Positions 1 to 5,975 of a stretch of 6,564 nt of DNA are shown piece after piece. The DNA comes from Clostridia bacterium (GTDB lineage: Bacteria; Bacillota; Clostridia; TANB77; CAG-508), in contig CAAGEF010000090.1 of the NCBI GenBank assembly GCA_900768805.1, positions 1-6,564 of the forward strand, given 5' to 3'. Within the stretch, counting starts at the first letter, position 1. Each line of letters starts with the position of its first letter. Position numbers and translations under genes: made by a program. The notes below the pieces were generated by a model. That model worked only from the letters and a program-made list of their open reading frames with translations, ran no database searches and had not been told where the DNA came from.

Positions 1-1257
1 ATTATTGTTTCTCAAAAATGGACTGATAAAGCTTTAGAATTCTTTCCAACCATTTTTGATGAAGCTATTCCTATTTTTGAAGAAGTAGAAGAAAGAAAAA
101 TACTTTTTTCTAAAAATAATCGAATTTTATATTATTATTCTAAAAATCAATTTGAATCATTTAAAAATTTTTGTAATGAAGAAAAAATAATATTAACTAA
201 TTTTGCTAGTTTACAAAGTGTAAATGGATATAGTGGTAGAATTGCCATTGATATTACATCTACAATTTTAAGTATTAAAGCTAGTCAAAATTTAATTTTC
301 TTACTTGAACAATTTTTTTCTACAATGCGAAATGATACGATAATTGTTGCAGATTTTGAAGAGCTTGATATTATTAAAGATTATTTCAAATTATCATTTG
401 AAGATTATAAAAATGTTTCTTTATTATCTGAACATATTGAGCCAGAAATAAGAGTGGAAGAAGATGAAATTTTTAAAAAATATAGAATTATAGATTTAGA
501 TAATAATGATAAAAGTGAACTGTATAGAAATATAAATAATAAATTAATTGGTCATTTGAATTTTAAAGCTAATTTAATTAAAAATTTAGAAAATTATTTA
601 ATACTTAATAAATTAAATAAAAAGAAAGTTTTTTCTACTTTTCTATTGGGAAATCCAGGATTAGGAAAAACAGAAATAGGAAGAATAATTAGTAATAGTT
701 TGAATAAAGAATCGAAAATTATAAAAATTAATTTTGGAAATTATACTAGTCAAGATTCACTAAATAGCTTAATAGGTAGTCCAGCTGGATATATTGGATG
801 TGAAGGTGGAGAATTAAGTAAAAAAATAAATAAAAATAACGTAGGGATTATTATTTGTGATGAATTTGAAAAAGCTGACTCAGAAATAAAAAATTTTTTT
901 CTAGAATTGTTGGAAGATGGTAGATTTACAGACTCGATGGGAAGGGAATATGATTTAAATGGTTATATTATTTTATTTACTTCAAATTTGAAAAATGAAA
1001 GTGACTTTGATAAATATATGTCACCAGAATTTAAGTCAAGAATTGATTTAATTTGCCAATTATTACCATTAACTGAAGAAGAAAAGAAAGAATATATTAA
1101 TTTTCAAATTGAAGAATTAAAAAAAGATATGACAAATGCAAATATAGAATTTGAAGATTTTTCAGAGAATATATCTATACAATATAATGACACAGATGAT
1201 TTAAGAGAGTTAAAAAGTCGTGTTTTTAGAGAAGTTATTAAATATATAAAAAAATAA
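1..1257 (+). CDS. Clp/Hsp100-type AAA+ ATPase, 5' end outside the window
   Basis: The frame is open from base 1 through TAA at 1255-1257 (418 visible residues), so the gene is cut by the window edge; the ATG at 325 is residue 109 and is not a credible start. The C-terminal part matches the second AAA+ module of ClpA/ClpB-type unfoldases. Visible motifs are Walker A GNPGLGKT (217-224), an aromatic pore-loop motif GYIG (263-266), Walker B IIICDE with Asp287-Glu288, sensor 1 TSN (327-329), an arginine-finger box PEFKSRID (Arg347) and a sensor-2-like Arg402 in DLRELKSR. All ATPase and pore residues are present, so an active ring-forming remodelling ATPase is expected. Residues 1-200 are not a Clp N-domain or first AAA module that I recognise; they are Phe/Ile/Asn-rich and probably bind a partner or substrate. 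No ClpP-binding loop was identified. The protein is cytoplasmic, with no membrane segment seen. Family assignment is firm; the biological role is unknown. Confidence 0.88.
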   Translation: MIVSQKWTDKALEFFPTIFDEAIPIFEEVEERKILFSKNNRILYYYSKNQFESFKNFCNEEKIILTNFASLQSVNGYSGRIAIDITSTILSIKASQNLIFLLEQFFSTMRNDTIIVADFEELDIIKDYFKLSFEDYKNVSLLSEHIEPEIRVEEDEIFKKYRIIDLDNNDKSELYRNINNKLIGHLNFKANLIKNLENYLILNKLNKKKVFSTFLLGNPGLGKTEIGRIISNSLNKESKIIKINFGNYTSQDSLNSLIGSPAGYIGCEGGELSKKINKNNVGIIICDEFEKADSEIKNFFLELLEDGRFTDSMGREYDLNGYIILFTSNLKNESDFDKYMSPEFKSRIDLICQLLPLTEEEKKEYINFQIEELKKDMTNANIEFEDFSENISIQYNDTDDLRELKSRVFREVIKYIKK

Positions 1258-1259
1258 GA

Positions 1260-1287
1260 AAAAGGGATGCTATTAAGCATCCCTTTT
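1260..1287. terminator. Bidirectional rho-independent terminator
   Basis: An 11-bp stem (AAAAGGGATGC at 1260-1270 with GCATCCCTTTT at 1277-1287) encloses a 6-nt loop. It has A residues on one side and T residues on the other, so it can terminate on both strands. It begins 2 nt after the AAA+ stop codon and ends 3 nt before the integrase stop codon on the other strand, which is where a shared terminator of convergent genes belongs. Confidence 0.9.
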
Positions 1288-1290
1288 ATG

Positions 1291-2500
1291 TTAAATTTCA
1301 TAATCTTCAGTAGAAGGTGGTTCTAAAATATTATTATTAAAAATATCATTATTTAAGTAATATTCATTAACTTTACGCAGTTCTTCTTCTTTATATTTGT
1401 TGAAGATAGTTGTATAAGTATTTAAAGTAACATTAATATCTGTGTGTCCCATTAACCTTTGAAGAGCAACAGCTCTCATTCCAGATTCAATACATCTTGT
1501 TCCGATATGTGTGTCTTAAGCAGTGTGTAGAAATATTTTCATCAATTCCAACTTTTTTAGCAATACTTTTTAGTTTTCTGTTTATAGTAGAATGAAGAAC
1601 AAGTCCTTCATCTGGAGTTAAGAATAACATTTCATCTAAATTATCTTGTGCAACATGCATTTGTTCCAATATATAAGGTAATATAAAATCTGGGATAGGT
1701 AGTTCTCTTTTTCCAGCATAAGTCTTTGTTGATTTTCCAACACAAACTTTATCATTTCTATCAGTAGTTAAAGTTCTGTTTACTGATAAAATTCTTCTTT
1801 TTAAATCAATGTCACTATTCTTTAAAGCAAGTGCTTCACCAACACGAAGTCCCATATATAATTGTATTAGAAATACATTTTTATAAGGTGTATCGTAAAG
1901 GTTTGTACTTAATAAATAATCTGTTAATGCTTTTTGTTCTTCAACTTCTAAAGCTCTAAAAACTTTATCTTCTTTTTTACTTTTGGGTTTTACTGTTTCA
2001 TACATTGGGTTTTGATGAATATAGCCTTTATTTAAACAATATTCAAAAGCATTTTTAAATTGAAAATAAATTTTTTGTATAGAAGAGTTACTATATTTTT
2101 CTGTTAATGAATTTAAGTATGCTTGAATTTCTTCGGTAGAAATTTCATTTATGTTTTTTGTAGCTAAATAAGATTTTTCAATTATTCGAAGTGTATCCAT
2201 AATTCTAGCATAAGCTCTGTCTGTTATTAAATTTGAATCCACTTTTTTCTGTAGTAACATTTTCATTAATTTTAAAAGTGGTATGCCATTATGTTCAATG
2301 AAAAGTTTATTATTTTTTTGTAATAAAATTTCATCTAAATGTTGTCTTGCTAATTCTTGAGTAGGGAAAGATTTTCTAACTCTTTTTTCAAGTCCTGTTT
2401 CTAAATCTATAAGATTATAAGAGGCTGTCCAATTTCTTCTTGCTGAATTATAATGTACACCACCATTTCCTTTTCTAGGTTGTCTTGCTATAATAATCAC
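1291..2500 (-). pseudogene. int: Tyrosine recombinase (integrase), frameshifted
   Basis: This is a phage/ICE-type tyrosine integrase that would catalyse site-specific integration and excision of the element. Counting from GTG at 2500, the first reading frame has an N-terminal arm-binding region (about 1-65), a core-binding SAM-like domain (about 70-170) and the start of the catalytic domain, with Arg219 (GLRVGEAL), a likely Lys259 (TKTYAGKR) and the H-x-x-R box His326/Arg329. It then runs into TGA. The rest (LMGHTD with the second His, TLNTYTT with the Tyr nucleophile) is in another frame at 1291-1479. Dropping one base, G1504 (C on the coding strand), restores HTYGTRCIESGMRA and a normal protein of about 402 residues with His352 and Tyr362. 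As read, no polypeptide carries the complete catalytic set. No slippery site is seen at the break, so a real mutation or a sequencing error is likelier than programmed shifting. It is third in the mob-xis-int operon, and its 3' end faces the presumed element boundary. Confidence 0.9.
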
Positions 2501-2506
2501 CTCCTA
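2489..2506 (-). promoter_or_regulatory. int ribosome binding site with abnormal start codon
   Basis: On the coding strand a perfect AGGAGG (2505-2500) overlaps the xis TAG stop (2506-2504), which suggests translational coupling. The first formal start, GTG at 2500, lies inside the Shine-Dalgarno sequence and cannot be used with it. The codon at the ideal 8-nt spacing is ATA (2491-2489), followed by codons for ARQPRKGNGG, where related integrases begin M-A-R. This looks like ATG changed to ATA. ATT at 2494 is another non-standard possibility. Confidence 0.65.
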
Positions 2507-2803
2507 GACTTTTCTAGAGTTGTCATGTTTCCATATAAGATAAGCTAGATACATTACTTGCCAAGTACGACCTACAGTTAAAGCTGGAAAATCTTTTCTT
2601 TTAAAAATTTCGTAAGCTTTGTTTCTTCCTATATGTAAATCTTTTGCAACTTCATGAACAGTAAGATTTTTAAATGGATTATCTAAATTGCTAATTCCAT
2701 AAGCGATAAGTGTTTCTGCTAATTTCTTTTTTTCTTCTTCTGTACTTTCAATAAATTCAATTCCTAAAGGGTTATTATCTAATTCTTTCATTTTCTCTTT
2801 CAT
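2504..2803 (-). CDS. xis: Excisionase-like helix-turn-helix DNA-binding protein
   Basis: This 99-residue protein has a charged, helical N-terminal half (1-45) and an excisionase/MerR-type winged-helix half. The sequence LTVHEVAKDLHIGRNKAYEIF (about 47-67) is the classic first helix pair of Xis-family proteins, followed by the wing-like stretch FPALTVGRTWQV (72-83) and a final helix. Such proteins bend the attachment site and direct the integrase towards excision. ATG at 2803 is preceded by AAGGAG at 2819-2814 with a 10-nt gap. The start lies inside the end of the relaxase gene (29-nt overlap), and the stop lies inside the integrase ribosome binding site, so the three genes form one tight operon. 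Assignment as Xis rests on the fold and on its position directly before int; a general operon regulator is the alternative. Confidence 0.82.
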   Translation of the reverse strand: MKEKMKELDNNPLGIEFIESTEEEKKKLAETLIAYGISNLDNPFKNLTVHEVAKDLHIGRNKAYEIFKRKDFPALTVGRTWQVMYLAYLIWKHDNSRKV

Positions 2804-3776
2804 ATTTTTTATTCTCCTTATTTTTAATTATATATTCTTTTATAATTCTTTTTAGACGATCAATAGGGAAGTCAAAAAGAATACTTACACATTCTAAAGC
2901 TTTATGAATGTAATTTCTTAATTGTAAATTTTCACTTTTGTTTTTGGTACATTCTTCTTCAAGAGTATCGCATTTCTTTTTAACTTTTTCGATTTCTTCT
3001 AAAGTCGAATCATTAATTATTTTTATTCTTGTATATTGTTGAGCCAAGGTGTTAAATTTCCTTATAATTCTACGATAATCGTTTCGTAATTCTTCAATGT
3101 TGCTAGTGTCAAGTTCTTGCTCGTTCTTTTGAGAATTAAGCTCATATTTTTGTACTTCATGATTAGTTATCACTTTTAACTTTTCGATAGGAATATGTTC
3201 ATTCTCGTGATTTTTACCACGTTCTAAATCAAATCCACTACGAACCATATAAGAGTGAAAATTATCTTGAAGATTTTTATAACTGTTTTTGCCTTTCCAA
3301 AAGTCTGAACAAGAAAGTTTTTCTATTGGATTACCATTTTTATCTTTAGTATGAACTACAGGTAGAAATACTGTGTGCATGTGAGGTGTTGTTTCATCCA
3401 TGTGTACTTTTGCTGAAATAATATATTGTTCACCTAAATTTTTATAATTTGCAACAAACTTGTAAGCTGCTTCAAAATATCTTTTTGTTTCAGCTTCTCC
3501 AATTTCTTCAAAGAATTCTTTACTAGAAGTAATGATATATTCACAAGCTATATTACTAGTTGTTTTTATTTGACCTTTTAAGTGATATTCATTTCTTAAT
3601 TGATTAACTCTTTTGGAATATGGAACATTACAAGCTTTAATTGAATAGTTTTGTTTTCCTTTAGACTTATCAATATCTTTATTTGAGTAATTAGTATTTC
3701 TTCGTTCATTATGTCTAAATGCTAAATTTAAAGTATTTGACTTATGTTTGATATTTCTAATTATTGTAAAACTCAT
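2775..3776 (-). CDS. mob: MobV-family relaxase (Pre/Mob plasmid recombination enzyme)
   Basis: This 333-residue conjugative-mobilization relaxase should nick oriT and pilot the strand into a recipient with help from a co-resident conjugation machine. The MobV motifs are in order: motif I RHNERR (21-26), motif II around NYSIKACN..YSKRVNQL (43-60) and the metal-binding motif III HMDETTPHMH (125-134). His22 falls at the same residue number as the catalytic histidine reported for pMV158 MobM. The relaxase domain covers about 1-205. Residues about 210-290 are Glu/Lys-rich with coiled-coil character, as in the dimerization part of this family. The length is below that of the longest Pre proteins (400 or more residues) but the nuclease domain is complete. 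ATG at 3776 has AAAGGAG at 3788-3782 with 5-nt spacing. It is first in the mob-xis-int operon. No coupling protein or type IV secretion gene is in the window, so the element would be mobilizable rather than self-transmissible. Confidence 0.93.
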   Translation of the reverse strand: MSFTIIRNIKHKSNTLNLAFRHNERRNTNYSNKDIDKSKGKQNYSIKACNVPYSKRVNQLRNEYHLKGQIKTTSNIACEYIITSSKEFFEEIGEAETKRYFEAAYKFVANYKNLGEQYIISAKVHMDETTPHMHTVFLPVVHTKDKNGNPIEKLSCSDFWKGKNSYKNLQDNFHSYMVRSGFDLERGKNHENEHIPIEKLKVITNHEVQKYELNSQKNEQELDTSNIEELRNDYRRIIRKFNTLAQQYTRIKIINDSTLEEIEKVKKKCDTLEEECTKNKSENLQLRNYIHKALECVSILFDFPIDRLKRIIKEYIIKNKENKKYERENERIR

Positions 3777-3803
3777 TTTGTCTCCTTTCTTTTAAAATTA
3801 AAG

Positions 3804-3852
3804 AGACTTCGAAGTCTTTGTTTGAGTACTCATGAGTTAATATTAGCATGCT
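3804..3852. repeat. Cluster of short perfect palindromes in the mob leader
   Basis: AGACTTCGAAGTCT (3804-3817), GAGTACTC (3824-3831), ACTCATGAGT (3828-3837, sharing ACTC with the previous one) and AGCATGCT (3845-3852) lie between the predicted transcription start and the mob ribosome binding site. They could be leader-RNA hairpins, protein sites, or part of a transfer origin. Confidence 0.5.
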
Positions 3853-3872
3853 TTTTTTAGTAAATGTATTTT

Positions 3873-3920
3873 TGTCATAAAATATAATAATTTGTATTAA
3901 TCTGTCATAATCTGTCATAA
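3873..3920 (-). repeat. Three TTATGACA direct repeats at the mob promoter
   Basis: On the plus strand TGTCATAA occurs at 3873-3880, 3903-3910 and 3913-3920. The last two sit in a tandem 10-bp repeat TCTGTCATAA. One copy covers the candidate -35 element, one lies directly upstream and one at the predicted start site. This arrangement suits an operator. MobM of pMV158 is known to repress its own promoter, so the relaxase or Xis is a reasonable ligand, but this is inferred. Confidence 0.45.
3881..3908 (-). promoter_or_regulatory. Candidate promoter of the mob-xis-int operon
   Basis: On the minus strand, ATGACA (3908-3903, 5 of 6 match to TTGACA) is followed after 16 bp by TATATT (3886-3881, 5 of 6 match to TATAAT). 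Transcription would start near 3874, about 98 nt before the mob ATG. The -35 hexamer is part of a TTATGACA repeat, with further copies just upstream and at the start point, which fits control by a repressor. Confidence 0.5.
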
Positions 3921-4243
3921 AATTTGAGTGTTTTTTCTTTTGTAATGCTTGAATAACAATGATTATAGAGCTTTAAGTGATATCTCTAATTTTGAGCTAA
4001 AATGTTCTATATTAGAGGAGTTTTTAATAGTTGTGCACTTACTATCTAATTTAATATTAGCAGAAAAAACAGCAAATTACTGAAAACACGGAAAAGTCTG
4101 TGAAACTCCGAAAAAGTCCGGAAAAATTAAAATAGTAAAATCTTTGTAATAGTGTATTTAACAATGTTTTTCGAGCCTCATTTTAAAAATCCATGTCAAT
4201 TTGAAGTTTCTCTTATAAGATATACGAGATAAAGTACAAAGTG
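3921..4243. other. Gene-free stretch upstream of mob, possible transfer-origin region
   Basis: No convincing gene on either strand. Structures seen: CTCTAAT (3984-3990) inverted against ATTAGAG (4011-4017); a dyad ATAGT-N9-ACTAT centred on GTGCAC (4027-4045); a locally G/C-richer patch with AAAAGTC repeated at a 20-bp interval and CCGGAAAAA (4089-4126); and the palindrome TCTTATAAGA (4211-4220). MobV origins of transfer usually lie just upstream of mob and carry such dyads, so oriT is probably here or in the mob leader. I could not match a nick site. Confidence 0.35.
4241..4243. repeat. Left copy of the 3-bp target duplication (GTG)
   Basis: GTG directly before the left IS terminus equals GTG at 5721-5723 directly after the right terminus. 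Removing the IS and one copy gives the empty site AAAGTACAAAGTGCTGTAAC. Confidence 0.75.
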
Positions 4244-4269
4244 TGAGGTGAACCAAAAATATTGGACAA
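4244..4269 (+). repeat. Left terminal inverted repeat of the IS
   Basis: The 26 bp starting TGAGGTGAACC and ending TTGGACAA match the reverse complement of the right end at 20 of 26 positions; the inner TTGGACAA and the outer TGA, GTGA and CCA blocks are conserved. Confidence 0.88.
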
Positions 4270-4299
4270 AAAATTTAGTATGAATGGAGGTTCACCAGT

Positions 4300-4842
4300 A
4301 TGTTTAGACACCCTTTTGAATTAAAACTTGAAATTGTTAAATTTGTTATTGAAGGTAAGCATTCATATAAACAAGCTTCCCAAAAATATCATATCCATCA
4401 AGAACAAATTCGAGTTTGGTGTAATCTTTACAAAAATTCTGGTAAAGATGGATTAAAACCACAAAAAATTAGAAAATATGATGGAAATTTTAAGGTTAGC
4501 GTAGTAGAATATATGTATGCAAACCATTTATCTTTTGAAAAGACAAGAATGCATTTTAAATTGCCTTCTTCAACAATTATAGTATTATGGAAGCAAATGT
4601 ATGATGAGAAAGGTCGAGAATACTTGCTAAATAATCGCTCAATAGCAGTTAACCATATGCAAGTAGAACGAAATAAAAGAATGAGAAAAAGCACTAAACC
4701 GAATACTTCAGATTTAACAGATAAAAGCAAAGAAGAACTTTTAAAAGAAATTGAAGATTTACGAATGGAGAACGATTACTTAAAAAAATTAGATGCCTTA
4801 GTTCAAAAAAGAATCAACCAACAAAAAAGGAAAAAGCATTAG
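4300..4842 (+). CDS. IS150-group transposase OrfA (DNA-binding subunit)
   Basis: This 180-residue protein recognises the IS ends and also forms the N-terminal part of the fused OrfAB transposase. It has two helix-turn-helix segments, one at about 10-45 (KLEIVKFVIEGKHSYKQASQKY) and one at about 63-100, as usual for the IS150 group. A leucine-zipper-like coiled coil (about 144-170, KEELLKEIEDLRMENDYLKKL) follows. ATG at 4300 is preceded by GGAGG at 4286-4290 with 9-nt spacing. The stop TAG lies within the frameshift signal described separately. No good promoter is visible between the left end and the start. In this family strong expression often comes from a promoter assembled when the IS circularises, which may apply here. 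Confidence 0.93.
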   Translation: MFRHPFELKLEIVKFVIEGKHSYKQASQKYHIHQEQIRVWCNLYKNSGKDGLKPQKIRKYDGNFKVSVVEYMYANHLSFEKTRMHFKLPSSTIIVLWKQMYDEKGREYLLNNRSIAVNHMQVERNKRMRKSTKPNTSDLTDKSKEELLKEIEDLRMENDYLKKLDALVQKRINQQKRKKH

Positions 4843-4880
4843 CCGTTTATGAATTAAGGCATAAATATAAAATAACGGCT
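4830..4880 (+). promoter_or_regulatory. Programmed -1 ribosomal frameshift signal, orfA to orfB
   Basis: An in-phase slippery heptamer G-AAA-AAG (4830-4836) lies 3 nt before the orfA TAG. Starting 4 nt after it is a stem-loop: AGCCGTT (4841-4847) pairs with AACGGCT (4874-4880), and two more pairs form if one T bulges. Slippage by -1 on AAG continues as ALAVYELR in the orfB frame. Two nearby AAAAAAG runs (4805-4811, 4823-4829) are in a less suitable phase. Confidence 0.72.
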
Positions 4881-5690
4881 CTATTACGAAAGGCAAAATT
4901 ATCTAAAAGTACATATTATTACATTATCAGTACTTTATCTAGACTAGATAAATATGCTGAAGTAAAAGATGTAATTAAACAAATTTATCATTCTAATAAA
5001 GGTAGATATGGTTATCGTAGAGTTACTTTAGAACTATATAATAGAGGTTATAAACTTAACAGAAAAACCGTATATAAATTTATGAAAGAACTTAAAATAC
5101 AGTCATTTGTTAAAATTAGAAAGTATCGTTCATATAAAGGTGGTTATGGTAGTTATGTAGCTAAAAATCTTTTAAATCGTAATTTTAAAGCAAATAAACC
5201 AAATCAAAAATGGGTTACTGATATTACACAATTTGCTTTATTAAATACAAAAATGTATTTATCGCCAATTATAGACTTGTATAATGGTGAAGTTGTAAGT
5301 TATAATTTATCCGAAAGGCCATATTTTCAACAAATAGAAGATATGTTAGACCAAGCTTTTGCTAAAATTCCTGATGATACTAATCTAATATTGCATTCTG
5401 ATCAAGGCTGGCAATATCAAATGACAAGGTATCAAAATCGTTTAAAAGATAAAGGAATAAGACAAAGCATGTCTAGAAAAGGTAATTGTTTAGATAATGC
5501 ATGTGCCGAAAATTTCTTTAGTATATTAAAATCAGAATTCTTTTATAACAGAGAATTCAAAAGTATATATCAGTTTAGACAAGAACTAGATGAATATATA
5601 AACTACTACAATAATAGTAGAATAAAATTAAGGCTTAATGGTAAAAGTCCAATTCAATACAGAATGGATTTCTACCCTAAAACAGCATAG
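4836..5690 (+). CDS. IS150-group transposase OrfB (DDE catalytic domain), made by -1 frameshift
   Basis: This is the RNase H-fold catalytic half of the IS3-family transposase. Its frame is -1 relative to orfA and is open from 4755, but it contains no ATG, GTG or TTG before ATG 5082. Starting there would remove the conserved region ALLRKAKLSKSTYYY and GRYGYRRVTLEL, so it must be entered by frameshifting. The fusion would be about 463 residues. The catalytic triad in fusion numbering is Asp308 (WVTDITQF), Asp368 (LHSDQGWQY) and Glu404 (NACAENFF), with exactly 35 residues between the second Asp and Glu, followed by the usual Lys seven residues later (Lys411). It ends in the typical YYNNSRIKLRLNGKSPIQYR tail. 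No stop or missing motif was found, so it looks functional. The start given marks the first codon after the proposed slip. Confidence 0.9.
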   Translation, partial: ALAVYELRHKYKITALLRKAKLSKSTYYYIISTLSRLDKYAEVKDVIKQIYHSNKGRYGYRRVTLELYNRGYKLNRKTVYKFMKELKIQSFVKIRKYRSYKGGYGSYVAKNLLNRNFKANKPNQKWVTDITQFALLNTKMYLSPIIDLYNGEVVSYNLSERPYFQQIEDMLDQAFAKIPDDTNLILHSDQGWQYQMTRYQNRLKDKGIRQSMSRKGNCLDNACAENFFSILKSEFFYNREFKSIYQFRQELDEYINYYNNSRIKLRLNGKSPIQYRMDFYPKTA

Positions 5691-5694
5691 ACAC

Positions 5695-5720
5695 TTGTCC
5701 AACTTTCGTGGGTCACTTCA
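5695..5720 (-). repeat. Right terminal inverted repeat of the IS
   Basis: Read inward from 5720 on the minus strand it is TGAAGTGACCCACGAAAG followed by TTGGACAA, the counterpart of the left end. It starts 5 bp after the orfB stop codon. Confidence 0.88.
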
Positions 5721-5723
5721 GTG
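5721..5723. repeat. Right copy of the 3-bp target duplication (GTG)
   Basis: It matches the triplet at 4241-4243. A 3-bp match alone is weak, but it falls exactly at both independently defined termini. Confidence 0.75.
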
Positions 5724-5735
5724 CTGTAACATACT

Positions 5736-5760
5736 AGAGGACTTTTTTCAAAAGACCTCT
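5736..5760. repeat. Hairpin AGAGG-a-CTTTT / AAAAG-a-CCTCT
   Basis: Ten base pairs are interrupted by one A-A mismatch, closing on a TTC loop. There is no T-run after it, so it is not an obvious terminator. Confidence 0.6.
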
Positions 5761-5766
5761 GTATGA

Positions 5767-5783
5767 TTAGGGGATATCCCTAA
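5767..5783. repeat. TTAGGG-GATAT-CCCTAA inverted repeat
   Basis: Six-bp arms with a 5-nt loop. The inner GGGATATCCC (5771-5780) is itself a perfect palindrome, and CCCC at 5787-5790 offers a competing partner for the GGGG, so alternative folds exist. Confidence 0.55.
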
Positions 5784-5791
5784 TAACCCCT

Positions 5792-5856
5792 TACATAATT
5801 TAATTTATTTAAGTTCTCTACTAGAGGAGTAGAAAACTACAAAATTAAATTATGTA
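5792..5856. repeat. 15-bp perfect inverted repeat around an inner hairpin
   Basis: TACATAATTTAATTT (5792-5806) is the exact reverse complement of 5842-5856. The 35-nt interior carries CTCTACTAGAG (5816-5826, palindromic) and, in an overlapping alternative, TCTACT/AGTAGA around AGAGG. In RNA or single-stranded DNA this would be a two-tier stem. Confidence 0.7.
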
Positions 5857-5867
5857 TAAAATCATTC

Positions 5868-5895
5868 AAAATTATTTTTCGTCAAAAATAATTTT
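5868..5895. repeat. 12-bp AT-only hairpin with CGTC loop
   Basis: AAAATTATTTTT (5868-5879) and AAAAATAATTTT (5884-5895) are perfectly complementary around CGTC. Confidence 0.65.
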
Positions 5896-5912
5896 TCATA
5901 ATTTTATATTTT

Positions 5913-5941
5913 ACAAAGTTCTCTATAGCGAACTTTGTTTT
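5913..5941 (+). terminator. Rho-independent terminator-like hairpin
   Basis: A 9-bp stem ACAAAGTTC (5913-5921) / GAACTTTGT (5930-5938) with an 8-nt loop is followed by TTT. No gene on the plus strand leads into it from within the window except the IS. Confidence 0.55.
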
Positions 5942-5952
5942 ATCTTAAGTAG

Positions 5953-5964
5953 TGCTTATAAGCA
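5953..5964. repeat. 12-bp palindrome TGCTTATAAGCA
   Basis: A perfect palindrome between two terminator-like hairpins. Its core resembles TCTTATAAGA at 4211-4220 on the other side of the IS. Confidence 0.5.
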
Positions 5965-5975
5965 TTTATATAGGG

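Larger units (their letters stand above)
4244..5720 (+). mobile_element. IS3-family (IS150 group) insertion sequence, apparently intact
   Basis: The 1477-bp element begins TGAGGTGAACC and ends GGGTCACTTCA. The ends are 26-bp imperfect inverted repeats (20 of 26 identical) with terminal TG and CA, typical of IS3-family elements. A 3-bp GTG lies directly outside both ends, in the target-duplication size range of this group. Both reading frames are undamaged and the DDE triad is complete, so the copy is probably recent and may be active. It inserted in the non-coding region upstream of mob without touching the candidate mob promoter. Confidence 0.92.

Noticed and set aside
325..1257. ATG at 325 as the start of the AAA+ gene
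   Set aside because: The frame is open without a stop back to base 1 and codes for plausible protein; there is no ribosome binding site before 325.
1285..1294. TTTATGTTAA shared with 6031-6040 as possible att core
   Set aside because: A 10-bp match in such AT-rich DNA is expected by chance, and no further identity surrounds it; the right end of the element remains undefined.
1104..1301. Minus-strand frame opposite the end of the AAA+ gene
   Set aside because: It lies antisense to a gene with clear motifs, reads through the terminator, and has no recognisable product.
4428..4730. Minus-strand 100-codon frame inside the IS
   Set aside because: Shadow of orfA; hydrophobic-looking only because it is antisense to Lys/Glu-rich codons.
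5082..5690. ATG at 5082 as an independent orfB start
   Set aside because: It would delete conserved IS3-family sequence upstream that is intact in the same frame; frameshift entry explains the whole domain.
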